A stretch of 37,423 nucleotides of DNA from Parcubacteria group bacterium Gr01-1014_29 (GTDB taxonomy: Bacteria; Patescibacteriota; Minisyncoccia; Ryanbacterales; 2-02-FULL-48-12), in the NCBI GenBank assembly GCA_007376195.1, contig VMFT01000006.1, positions 1 to 37,423 on the forward strand. Direction: 5' to 3'. Positions 6,236-13,899 of this stretch are shown piece after piece. The stretch's first letter is position 1; the number at the start of each line of letters is the position of its first letter. The notes under the pieces were generated by a model. That model was not told where the DNA came from, did not search any database, and saw nothing but the letters and a program-made list of their open reading frames with translations. Both the position numbers and the translations under genes were made by a program.

Positions 6236-8750
6236 AGAGAAAGCAGGCAGACGGATTTCTGTCTCACCCATTGTGAACTCTCTCCGAGAGGCGGTTTATG
6301 AGTGGAGAAAAAAAGACTATGATAGTGCTTCGGAAACCACAAAATCATTGCTTCATTTCTGGTTTGAAGAAGAACACAAGGATTTTCAATACTATTTCGC
6401 TCAACGGGAAGCGATTGAAACGCTGATTTATCTTTACGAGGTTGAAGGATTAAGAAACTTTTTTGATATTTGGCGGAAATTTGATACCGCACAGAAAATT
6501 GACCCACGAGCCGCAGAGGAGGTATGCTCTCGGTATGTTTTCAAGATGGCTACTGGTTCTGGAAAAACAAAAGTAATGAGCTTGGCAATCGTCTGGTCTT
6601 ATTTTCACAAGCTCCGTGAGCCAGATTCACCACTTGCCAAAAACTTTGTTCTTATAGCCCCAAACATCATCGTCTTTGAACGACTCAAAGAAGATTTTGC
6701 TGATAACAAGATATTTAATTCAGACCCCTTAATCCCGCCTTCTTGGATAAGCGATTGGAATGTAAAAGTTCTGCTTCAAGAAGAATTTGCCACGGCTAAC
6801 CCAGATGGAAATATCTACCTGACCAATATCCATCGGCTTTACGAGAAGAAAGAAGACGAAGAAGAAAACCCTATTATTGACTTGATTGGCAAAAAGCCGA
6901 GCGGGGCTATTGAAGTATCAAATAAGGGGCTTATCCATCAAATCTTATCTCATAGGGACTTAATGGTTTTGAATGACGAAGCTCATCACATTCACGATGA
7001 GCAGTTGGCTTGGTATCAGACAATTGTTAATCTTCAGAGTCAGATGAAAGAGAACAACAAAGTCGGCGTTGCGGCTCAACTGGATTTTACCGCTACTCCT
7101 AAACGACAGACTGGCAGTATGTTTCCGCAAGTCGTAGTTGATTATTCTTTAGCCGAAGCCATAGAAGATGCAATTGTCAAAAGACCGATTTTACCAGATG
7201 AAAAATCAACTAAAGATTTTAGAGAAACCCCTACCGATAATGCGGCGATGAGATATAAGCCGTGGATAGACCTCGGAGTTTCTCGTTGGCAGAAGTATTA
7301 CTCCCTGCTTTCAAAAACAGGCAAAAAGCCAATTTTATTTGTTATGGCAGACGACACCACTTCGGCAAAGCAGATACAAGAGTATTTGGAAGACCATTTT
7401 AAGGACTTAAAGGGTAAAATTTTAGAGTTACACATCAAAGTTAATAGGAGTGGGGACATTTCCGAAGTAAAAAGTAATCTGGAATATCTTAAACAGTTGC
7501 GTGAAGCCGCACGAAAGATTGATTCAAATGAAAACCCCTACCGAGCGATTGTTTCGGTTTTGATGTTACGTGAGGGATGGGATGTTCGGAATGTTACTGT
7601 CATTGTAGGCTTGCGACCCTATACTGCAGACGCAAACATTTTGCCAGAGCAAACCATTGGTCGTGGTCTGCGTAGAATGGATGCTCGAAATCTTAATTGG
7701 TGTGAGGAGGTTGATATTATCGGCACTCCAGCATTTGAGGAGTTTATCCGTCAGTTAGAAAAGGAACAGGTTGAATTTGAGACAGGTACAATGACCGAGC
7801 CGCCAGCGTATAAAGTCGTCTATATTGAGGAGCGAAAAGTTGACCAGTTTGATATTGCGATACCGATTTTGACACCAGCCATAGTGCGGGAATCCAGAAA
7901 CATCGGCAACCTAACGATTAACAAGTTAGAGAAGAAAATAATCAAGCGTAAGAAGTATAAAGATGATGAGATAAGAAACATTATCTTTATTGACGCTCTT
8001 ACCAAAGAAAAAGTTGATGAACATACTTATAGAATGGAGTATCCTAAAAACCCAGAGAGCGTCATTTCTTTCTACACTAAAATTGTCTTGCAACAAACCA
8101 AAAATACAGGGCAATTTGCTACGCTCTATCCGCTAATGCGAGATTACATACAGGATGTTTTGTTTGATGAGAAAGTTGATTTGGGCGACAAGCAGATTCT
8201 AAAGCAACTTTCCGAGCCAGAGACACAGCAGACCGTCTATGATGTTTTCAGTGATGCCATTAACAAATTAACGCTCGTTGAGCAAAGTGTTGAGAGTGGC
8301 GGCGAATATCTAAAAGTATCGCAGGCAAACGGTTTTGAGTGGTCTGGTGATGTTTATGATGGCGAGAAACAAGTTTTTAATTTAGTTGCTTGCGACAACA
8401 ATTATGAAGTGCGTTTCGCAGATTTTCTGGAGAAATCCGATGATGTTATTGCTTATGCTAAAAACAACCGCTATGTACATTTTCAAGTTGAGTATTTAAG
8501 CTATAAAGGCGGAATGCGATATTACTACCCCGATTTTCTCGTAAAAACAAGAGGCGGGATGTTTGTAGTAGAGACAAAGGGGTTAGAAGATTTAGAAGTA
8601 GCACGAAAAGATGAACGAATGAAGTGGTGGTGCAAAGATGCCTCAAAGCTCACTGGTCAGAACTGGCGATACCTTAAAGTCCTTGAGGATGACTTTAAGA
8701 AATATCAATTTAAGGATTTTGAGAACATTGTTAGCTTTCTTGGGAAGTAG
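6213..8750 (+). CDS. res: type III restriction enzyme Res subunit (SF2 helicase-endonuclease)
   Basis: The 845-residue protein has superfamily 2 helicase motifs: Walker A ATGSGKT at 113-119, DEAH at 255-258 (VLNDEAHH), DFTATP shortly after, and motif VI QTIGRGLRRM near residue 480. The C-terminus carries a PD-(D/E)xK nuclease signature, with D774 (YYPDFLV) and ETK at 787-789. It translocates or switches on DNA using ATP and cleaves near unmodified Mod sites in complex with Mod. All visible motifs are intact, so it is likely active. The ATG at 6213 is preferred over the in-frame TTG at 6186; it overlaps the PIN gene by 23 bases. No ribosome binding site is obvious, consistent with translational coupling. 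Confidence 0.9.
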   Translation: MSNPFQIKEKAGRRISVSPIVNSLREAVYEWRKKDYDSASETTKSLLHFWFEEEHKDFQYYFAQREAIETLIYLYEVEGLRNFFDIWRKFDTAQKIDPRAAEEVCSRYVFKMATGSGKTKVMSLAIVWSYFHKLREPDSPLAKNFVLIAPNIIVFERLKEDFADNKIFNSDPLIPPSWISDWNVKVLLQEEFATANPDGNIYLTNIHRLYEKKEDEEENPIIDLIGKKPSGAIEVSNKGLIHQILSHRDLMVLNDEAHHIHDEQLAWYQTIVNLQSQMKENNKVGVAAQLDFTATPKRQTGSMFPQVVVDYSLAEAIEDAIVKRPILPDEKSTKDFRETPTDNAAMRYKPWIDLGVSRWQKYYSLLSKTGKKPILFVMADDTTSAKQIQEYLEDHFKDLKGKILELHIKVNRSGDISEVKSNLEYLKQLREAARKIDSNENPYRAIVSVLMLREGWDVRNVTVIVGLRPYTADANILPEQTIGRGLRRMDARNLNWCEEVDIIGTPAFEEFIRQLEKEQVEFETGTMTEPPAYKVVYIEERKVDQFDIAIPILTPAIVRESRNIGNLTINKLEKKIIKRKKYKDDEIRNIIFIDALTKEKVDEHTYRMEYPKNPESVISFYTKIVLQQTKNTGQFATLYPLMRDYIQDVLFDEKVDLGDKQILKQLSEPETQQTVYDVFSDAINKLTLVEQSVESGGEYLKVSQANGFEWSGDVYDGEKQVFNLVACDNNYEVRFADFLEKSDDVIAYAKNNRYVHFQVEYLSYKGGMRYYYPDFLVKTRGGMFVVETKGLEDLEVARKDERMKWWCKDASKLTGQNWRYLKVLEDDFKKYQFKDFENIVSFLGK

Positions 8751-8774
8751 TGAGTGGTAGGGTGGGGTAAAAAT

Positions 8775-8783
8775 TGTTATATT
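8775..8783 (+). promoter_or_regulatory. extended -10 element of the 119-aa membrane protein gene
   Basis: TG-T-TATATT ends 6 bases before the ATG at 8790, suggesting a promoter separate from the res operon and a leaderless message. Confidence 0.5.
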
Positions 8784-8789
8784 AGTAAA

Positions 8790-9149
8790 ATGATTTGGTT
8801 TTACCGAGTTTTAATAGTTTTCGGTTCAATGATGTCTTTCTTTTACGGTTTACGAGCCGTTCGTATTTTTGGCTTTCCAGAAAAAAAACAATCTCTACCA
8901 CAATATAATAAAAGCTGGTATATTCATCAATTTTGGTTCAATTTTGTCGGCTCTGCTACTGGTTGGTTTTTACTTCTTTTATTTTTTCTTATCTTAAAAG
9001 ATATAAAATTGGAAAATCTGTCTTTTGCACACATTTCAATTTTTCTAACAGGGATTTTAGGTATTATAGGTCTTTTACCTACAATTTTAGCTGGTGTTGC
9101 TACTTCTTTTGCTAATTTAGTAGGAAAAATTATTGAGAAGCTAAAATAG
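8790..9149 (+). CDS. small integral membrane protein (119 aa)
   Basis: The ATG at 8790 is preferred over the in-frame GTG at 8754 because an extended -10 box sits 6 bases before it and the sequence 8754-8789 overlaps that box. The protein has a hydrophobic N-terminus (about 1-20), a second strong segment with FVGSATGWFLLLLFFLILKD, and a third with ISIFLTGILGIIGLLPTILA, so about three membrane helices. No family was recognised. It lies just after res with its own promoter and converges with the serine recombinase, overlapping it by 20 bases at the 3' ends. A membrane-acting partner in element defence is possible, but the sequence gives no direct evidence. Confidence 0.65.
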   Translation: MIWFYRVLIVFGSMMSFFYGLRAVRIFGFPEKKQSLPQYNKSWYIHQFWFNFVGSATGWFLLLLFFLILKDIKLENLSFAHISIFLTGILGIIGLLPTILAGVATSFANLVGKIIEKLK

Positions 9150-10689
9150 CTGGTCTCAAATCAGGGATGTAAATATACTCATTTTGCCGTTGTATAATGG
9201 TTCTAACATTGTCCACGATGGTCAGCCATTGAGAACGGCTTGCGTAAAACGCGAGCGTATCAAAGGGTTTTACCCAATCAAATACTAGCTTTTTTTCGTC
9301 TAGCCGCAAGTTCTGAAGTGTAAGTTTCAAAAGTAAGCGTTTTTCTTCAGGTTCAGAACTTTCAAACAAATCTGCCGCGTGATTTGCGAGTTTTAGTAAG
9401 TAATCAGCAGTCATATAATACTCTTCATCAGCTTGGCCAAGTCGGTCAATCTTGGCTTTGATTTCTGCTTGTTTTGCGCGGTACTCTTCTCGCTTTTGGT
9501 TATAGAAGCTCTCAGTAATACTCCCATCTAATTTGTCCTCGTACATCTTTTCAATGCGATCCTCATATTTCTGGTACTCATTCGCGTAATTTTCCAGCAT
9601 AGACTTGTGGAATTTTGATTTTGCTTCGTGAGATTCTTTTAAGGTAGTAACAATGTCATCTGCTATTTCTTGCGGTATCTGTAGGCTTGTATAAGCTCGC
9701 TTGAATTGATGCGTGAGTTCCTCTTCGCGGAGCCATGCCGCACTGTGTTTGCCTTTATATTGTGTACAGTGATAAAAAACATATTTTCCTTTCTTTTTCT
9801 CGGGAGTAATCATACAGCTGCATGTTTGCTCAAAGCAACGTATCAGTCCGCGGTAGAGAAAGGGAAGTCCCGCGAATTTGAAGTGCTTTTTCTTGTAACT
9901 TGCTTTTACATGTTGGACGGCATCAAATTTTTCTTTTGAGATGAGCTGTTCATAGAAATGGGGAGTTGGAGGATAATTGTTATACAGCATAATCCCGTAA
10001 TAAAACTGGTTTTTGAGAATACGGTCTATGTTACCTTTTGAAAGATGAATGCCGAATGTTTCTTTAACCTTATGGATGATTTCCAGCATTGAGTAGGCGC
10101 CTGTTGCATACCATTCATACATCATTTGAACTGCTTTTGATTTTATCTCGTCGGGTTCAACCCATTTCTTTTTAGTACCTTCCCGTACGGTGTTGCGGTA
10201 TCCATAGGGCGCAGGTGCTGGCCACTCGTTGTTTCGCAGCTTTGATTGTGCCGAGAACACAGCATCTTCTTTTAGGCAGTTGAGATATTGTTTTGCAAGG
10301 AACACCTTTGTATCCCAATCCTGTATATCGCGGCCTACTGTATTTTTGGTAATGACGAGTCTATCATGCACAAAGTGAATTTCTTTGTCATATTCCAGCC
10401 GTAATTCGTCAATCAGCACGGCGTCACGGTAATTTCTGGTCATGCGGTCTACGCGGTAGGCAATGATGATTTTAATGTCCTTGTTTTGTTTAACGTACTG
10501 AATCATCTCATCAAACTTTTTGCGTATTTTATTGTCAGCGCTTTCACTGAAAACAAATTCCGTATCTATGGGGTACTCCTTATTTTTTGCGTAGTCACGT
10601 AGTTCTGGTAGTTGAATATCCTTAAGGGATAAACCCTCTTTTTCTTGCTTTGCGGTAGAAACGCGAGCTAGGATAACGGCCTTGTTCAT
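9130..10689 (-). CDS. large serine recombinase (site-specific integrase)
   Basis: The 519-residue protein begins with a resolvase catalytic domain (about 1-140) with nucleophile S11 in ILARVSTAKQ and the IIAYRVDRMTRN segment typical of the family. A recombinase domain follows (about 160-260, with PAPAPYGYRN and a helix-turn-helix-like LSKGNIDRILKNQFYYG), then a zinc ribbon with Cys pairs in RCFEQTCSC and HC, then a long charged coiled coil (about 340-420). Such enzymes integrate and excise phages and integrative elements at short att sites. It is the probable mover of the AT-rich region to its left. Its ATG shares one base with the TAA of the Bro-like gene (TAATG), so translation is coupled. 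All catalytic-domain landmarks appear intact. Confidence 0.93.
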   Translation of the reverse strand: MNKAVILARVSTAKQEKEGLSLKDIQLPELRDYAKNKEYPIDTEFVFSESADNKIRKKFDEMIQYVKQNKDIKIIIAYRVDRMTRNYRDAVLIDELRLEYDKEIHFVHDRLVITKNTVGRDIQDWDTKVFLAKQYLNCLKEDAVFSAQSKLRNNEWPAPAPYGYRNTVREGTKKKWVEPDEIKSKAVQMMYEWYATGAYSMLEIIHKVKETFGIHLSKGNIDRILKNQFYYGIMLYNNYPPTPHFYEQLISKEKFDAVQHVKASYKKKHFKFAGLPFLYRGLIRCFEQTCSCMITPEKKKGKYVFYHCTQYKGKHSAAWLREEELTHQFKRAYTSLQIPQEIADDIVTTLKESHEAKSKFHKSMLENYANEYQKYEDRIEKMYEDKLDGSITESFYNQKREEYRAKQAEIKAKIDRLGQADEEYYMTADYLLKLANHAADLFESSEPEEKRLLLKLTLQNLRLDEKKLVFDWVKPFDTLAFYASRSQWLTIVDNVRTIIQRQNEYIYIPDLRPAILASQ

Positions 10690-11327
10690 TATCCGTTGGA
10701 TAGTTTTTTATGTCCCTTATTTGGTGGAAGAAAATTCTCTGGGCTTACAATTTTCTTGCCCGTCTGTTCTTCAAGTTCATGCCTTGCATTACGCGCTATG
10801 CGGCCGCCTTTTTGTGCAGGTGGTTTATTACTTTCAAATCCTTTAGCATTTTCAGTCTTGGCAATCTGGGTCGTGGAAAGTTCTGCTAATGCGGTAAAGA
10901 TTAACTCGGCTTCTGTCATGTTATCCCTCAAATTTTGATTTTTAAGGTTCTTGAAGTGTTTATGCTGTTTTGTGCTCAAACCACTCCATTCTTGGTGGAT
11001 AATATCAGTAAGAATTGCATACTCGTTGCGTTCCGTTACGCCACTGTCTTTCCAGTGATCTGTGAGCTTGTTGCGCGTTTCTTGACCCAGCATGCGCTGT
11101 TGTATCCATTTCTCGGACATACCATGTTGCTTCCAATGCCCACGTGCGCGGTTTACCGCTAATTCAGGGTCTGTCATCTCTTGTACGCGCTCGTAGCCAA
11201 CTTTTGCAAGCCAGAGCTTGAATGGCTCAGCTTTGGGGGATGGGATGCTTTGGATTATACGGAACATGGTTTCTGTACTGGCAACGTCCGTTTGCCTCAT
11301 TTTCCCATCCGCAGCCCTCATTTTCAA
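10689..11327 (-). pseudogene. Bro/DinD-like antirepressor, N-terminal Bro-N half missing
   Basis: The 212-residue frame matches the central and C-terminal parts of Bro/DinD-type phage antirepressors as I remember them: LKMRAADGKMRQTDVA, IIQSIPSPKAEPFKLWLAKV, NEYAILTDII, an NLRDNMTEAELIF segment and a QTGKKIVSPENFL tail. Full-length relatives have about 60-80 more residues forming a Bro-N domain. Here the frame stays open upstream only to a TGA at 11364-11366, still family-like (NETVTNCNTL), and none of the upstream frames shows Bro-N features. Start would be the TTG at 11327 or the ATG at 11321. The 3' end is intact and coupled to the recombinase by TAATG. It may be a relic, a functional shortened form, or a gene split by integration. 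Confidence 0.75.
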
Positions 11328-11330
11328 AGT

Positions 11331-11345
11331 GTTACAATTTGTAAC
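11331..11345. repeat. 15-bp perfect palindrome near the bro truncation
   Basis: GTTACAA-T-TTGTAAC lies just upstream of the TTG start of the truncated Bro-like gene and in its extended frame (codons for V-T-N-C-N). It is a plausible operator or part of a recombination site of the adjacent serine recombinase, but a single copy cannot show which. Confidence 0.4.
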
Positions 11346-11510
11346 GGTTTCATTTGAAGCTGTTCACCTAATCCTATGGTACGGGATTGTTTGGGATGGC
11401 ACGTTTATGCACAGGTTTGGGAGTTTCGTAATTCAAAGTAATAAAGGACGAATTATAATTAAAAGATGGTTTGAACGGTGAATGTGATTCCTCGGTGATT
11501 AAGATAAAAG

Positions 11511-12806
11511 ATGAGTCGCGTTTTCGATCAAGCTCCGCATAATTCTATGAATGGTCCAGATAATAAAAATCAAAATCTAGCTAACCGCTATACCGAGCAT
11601 GTTCTTGCAACGTTTAATAAAGAATACGTCGTGGTCGGTAAAACTCGCGTCCGCTCCTGGCACGCCTGGCTTATTATCGGACTTGCCGTAGGAATTACGT
11701 CGGGGGTTGCTTTAGTAGCAAACAGGAGCGGAGAGTTTGATTACGCCGGAGCAACGGAAAGCGGAAGAAAAAAGATTTCTGTGGAAGGAGATTATATTGT
11801 TGATACCCCCGGTTCTGTCATTACGCATGTAGATTTTAATATCACCGGAAGCGTTATGGTTCAAGCTGAAAATGTTACTTTCGATGATGTAAAGATTATC
11901 TGTAAGGGTACCTTGGCCAGTCCTCATTCCACTGATGGACTCAAAGCTTTGGGAGTAAACCGCTTGAAACTTAAAAATATGCTGATCAGGGGAGGATGTG
12001 GGGGTGCTGGAATTTTCATTCAGGGGGGCGCAGAACATGATCTTGCCGAGGGCGAGATTATTGGAAGCGAAGGTCCCGCGATAGTGCTAGACAATGTAAG
12101 TTACAGTTTTATTTCAGGCTGGCGCACAAACGAAAATAGGGGTGGCATCGAGTTGCGGAACGGCAGTCATCATAACCAGCTGGTTGCTTCAAATGTTCTG
12201 CGAACAAGACTGACGAGTAAGATGAACCCGTTTTTCATCTCTGCCGATTCATATGAAAATCAAATAGTACGGAATCGTAATCGGTATCCACAGCCCGACG
12301 TTAAAAGTATGGTTGACTATAATCCGAACAACTTATGGTATCATAATGTCTGTACTTCAGCTGGTGGTTTCGCAGCCTGCGCGGGAAATAAAGATAAAAA
12401 AGCTCCGAAAAATCGCGGTAACCCCGATGATTTTAAGCCCAGAATTCGCACGGTGTGCACTGGGCACAGTTTCCAGGGCTATCGCTGTGAATTTAACGAC
12501 ATCCATATAGCGCTTGCCAAGGCAAACACCGGTGACGTTCTCATTGTAGATACAAAACCTGGCTTACCTCCTAGCTGGCCGGCAATCACCATTGATAAAC
12601 CGATATGGCTTATTGGCAACACTCGTTCGCAAAAGGGCACCTATGGGTTTACCGTATTTTTCGAGGACATCATAGTTAAGAGTTCCGGTGTCAGGCTACA
12701 AAATCTTGTTGTAAAAGGTCTTTTTTCTATTCTTGCCGATACTACACTGGTTGCAGTTCGTACGAGCGGTTTGAAAACTGAAACCGAAACAGAAGTTGAA
12801 GACTAG
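11511..12806 (+). CDS. membrane-anchored right-handed beta-helix protein
   Basis: The 431-residue protein has about 48 cytoplasmic residues, one membrane helix at about 52-70 (AWLIIGLAVGITSGVALVA) and an external domain of short repeating strands with conserved Asn, Gly and Val positions (for example SVMVQAENVTFDDVKI, NRLKLKNMLIRGGCGGAGIF, GPAIVLDNVSYSFISG), typical of pectate-lyase-like parallel beta-helices. A second strand-rich block follows about residue 300 (HIALAKANTGDVLIVDTKPG). Such folds bind or cleave polysaccharide, or serve as surface adhesins; no catalytic residues could be assigned. Three to four Cys at about 280-330 could form disulfides outside the cell. It is the first gene to the right of the mobile element. 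A weak TAAGAT lies 5 bases before the ATG. Confidence 0.75.
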   Translation: MSRVFDQAPHNSMNGPDNKNQNLANRYTEHVLATFNKEYVVVGKTRVRSWHAWLIIGLAVGITSGVALVANRSGEFDYAGATESGRKKISVEGDYIVDTPGSVITHVDFNITGSVMVQAENVTFDDVKIICKGTLASPHSTDGLKALGVNRLKLKNMLIRGGCGGAGIFIQGGAEHDLAEGEIIGSEGPAIVLDNVSYSFISGWRTNENRGGIELRNGSHHNQLVASNVLRTRLTSKMNPFFISADSYENQIVRNRNRYPQPDVKSMVDYNPNNLWYHNVCTSAGGFAACAGNKDKKAPKNRGNPDDFKPRIRTVCTGHSFQGYRCEFNDIHIALAKANTGDVLIVDTKPGLPPSWPAITIDKPIWLIGNTRSQKGTYGFTVFFEDIIVKSSGVRLQNLVVKGLFSILADTTLVAVRTSGLKTETETEVED

Positions 12807-12817
12807 AACTGCGAATT

Positions 12818-12834
12818 GCGGGGTCTGACCCCGC
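12818..12834. repeat. GGGGTC-type palindrome (REP-like)
   Basis: GCGGGGTC-T-GACCCCGC is a perfect 8-bp stem with a one-base centre, 11 bases after the beta-helix gene. It has no T run, so it is a poor rho-independent terminator. Its GGGGTC/GACCCC core resembles repetitive extragenic palindromes mobilised by REP-associated tyrosine transposases; no such transposase is in the window. Confidence 0.5.
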
Positions 12835-12873
12835 TATAAATGCTTAAACATCGTGTCTATATCAGATCTCGCA

Positions 12874-12929
12874 ACAACTTTGACAGAGGGGTTTTTAATA
12901 ACTCCCGATTCCATTTTCGTCAAAGTTGT
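12874..12929. repeat. 11-bp inverted repeat in a gene-less stretch
   Basis: ACAACTTTGAC (12874-12884) and GTCAAAGTTGT (12919-12929) are perfect inverted copies separated by 34 bases. They lie in the 12,807-13,219 stretch, where no gene was found. They could be a long hairpin or the ends of a degraded small mobile element. CGCAAC (12870-12875) and GTTGCG (12956-12961) might extend or compete with the structure. Confidence 0.4.
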
Positions 12930-13072
12930 ATAAGACTGTGAAAAATTCAATCGAGGTTGCGCCCGATACTGTTCTCGCGACGGTGACAACTAAGTAAGGC
13001 ACAGAAAATCAAAAGCCGGTACAAAAATTGAATCTTCATTAAACTTTGTTCACATATAGGCGATGGGGGCCA

Positions 13073-13101
13073 CAGCACCAGAAGCTATCGCTTCGGTGCT
13101 G
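13073..13101. repeat. 12-bp hairpin with single bulge
   Basis: CAGCACC-A-GAAGC pairs with GCTTC-GGTGCTG across a TATC loop: 12 pairs and one bulged A. It is followed by GGTAAAAATT, not a strong T run. It may be a structured repeat unit next to the 13129 element. Confidence 0.45.
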
Positions 13102-13128
13102 GGTAAAAATTCCGCCGCGCCCGACCTG

Positions 13129-13154
13129 TCCGCCGAAGTTTTAACGTAGGCGGA
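13129..13154. repeat. TCCGCC/GGCGGA palindromic repeat element
   Basis: TCCGCCGAAG...AGGCGGA forms an imperfect stem (TCCGCC 13129-13134 with GGCGGA 13149-13154). A related TTCCGCCGGA follows at about 13,159. From memory, TCCGCC-gaag-like palindromes are repeated in intergenic regions of Parcubacteria genomes. The nearby AT tract at about 13,186-13,205 has no assigned role. Confidence 0.45.
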
Positions 13155-13219
13155 GCGTTCCGCCGGAGCGACTTGTGGTGAGCGAAAAATAAAAATTTTT
13201 TATAGTTTAACCAGAATGT

Positions 13220-13317
13220 ATGAATCAAATTAGTTGGAATGATTTTGAAAAGGTGGATATCCGATTCTGATTCAGCCCAAACACAACTCGGTAGGTCTTG
13301 GGAGCAAGCTTAGTTAG
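13220..13317 (+). pseudogene. relic of a CsaA-like tRNA-binding-domain gene with a large internal deletion
   Basis: From the ATG at 13220, 16 codons give MNQISWNDFEKVDIRF and then TGA. The first 15 match the N-terminus of CsaA-type tRNA-binding-domain proteins, which usually continue VGTI. A few bases later, in another frame, ILIQPKHNSVGLGSKLS ends in TAG at 13315-13317, which resembles the family's C-terminal end (LIQPEHxVPLGSK type). Full-length CsaA is about 110 residues, so roughly 230 bases of the middle are gone and the two ends are fused out of frame. CsaA-like proteins bind tRNA or act as small chaperones. The remnant abuts the FAM173 gene (start 13323) by 5 bases, so its old promoter and leader may now serve that gene. 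The match is from memory of the family. Confidence 0.7.
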
Positions 13318-13322
13318 AAAAT

Positions 13323-13898
13323 ATGAGTTCGCAAACAATCATAATGGCGTTTCTGCTTCTCTGCTTGCTCGCTGTGCTGGTAAGCGCTTTTGTCTTTTTG
13401 ATGTTTTCACTGGCTTTCTTCTTGTCCTCTCGCCTGGAGCGCGGGGCACCGTTCGTGCCGAGCAATAAAAAGAAGATCAAGAACATGTTGGCGCTTCTTG
13501 GCGTTCTTCAGGGGATAAGGGCTGTTGACTTGGGTTCCGGTGACGGGCGCCTAGTGGTGGCACTCGCGCGAGCTGGCGCCCAAGCCCATGGATATGAACG
13601 GAACCCGATACTGGTCTTCTTGGCGCGCTCACGTATCTGGTTCGCGGGACTTGCTGAGAAAGCCTTCATCCACCATGGGAGTTTTTGGGGGGCGGATCTT
13701 TCCTCATTTGACGTTGTCGTTGTCTACGGCATATCCGGCATCATGAGAGAACTTGAAGAAAAATTAGAGCGAGAATTGCAACCGGGAGCGAGGATTGTCT
13801 CGAATACCTTTCCGTTCCCTTCCTGGCAGCCGAAGCGCGAAGCAGAGAAGGTGTATCTTTATGAGCGGCCCCCTCACCGAAGAGCGCAATTAAAGTAA
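13323..13898 (+). CDS. membrane-anchored FAM173/ATPSCKMT-like methyltransferase
   Basis: The 191-residue protein has an N-terminal membrane helix (about 6-34), the family motif PFVPSNKKKIKNML (43-56), AdoMet-binding VDLGSGDGRLV (68-78), a GYERNPILVFLARSR segment that matches the family's GYELNPWLV, and a C-terminal GARIVSNTFPFPSW. This order is diagnostic of FAM173 proteins; animal members trimethylate a lysine of ATP synthase subunit c. The bacterial substrate is not known, but a membrane-associated lysine such as on an ATP synthase subunit is a reasonable inference. It starts 5 bases after the csaA-like relic and is followed after one base by the MazG-like gene, forming an operon. No ribosome binding site was identified. 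Confidence 0.82.
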   Translation: MSSQTIIMAFLLLCLLAVLVSAFVFLMFSLAFFLSSRLERGAPFVPSNKKKIKNMLALLGVLQGIRAVDLGSGDGRLVVALARAGAQAHGYERNPILVFLARSRIWFAGLAEKAFIHHGSFWGADLSSFDVVVVYGISGIMRELEEKLERELQPGARIVSNTFPFPSWQPKREAEKVYLYERPPHRRAQLK

Positions 13899-13899
13899 T

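Larger units (their letters stand above)
1..11400. mobile_element. AT-rich integrated mobile element with defence cargo (left end outside window)
   Basis: The stretch is visibly richer in A+T than the genes from 11,511 onward. It contains primase, DUF5659-like and other small proteins, a SNase, a type III R-M operon with PIN, a large serine recombinase and a truncated antirepressor. Recombinase genes normally sit at one end of such elements, which puts the right boundary between about 11,346 and 11,510; the exact att site is not identified. Promoters and codon usage change at the same place. No conjugation genes are visible, so an integrative mobilisable element, satellite or phage relic are all possible. 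Confidence 0.6.
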
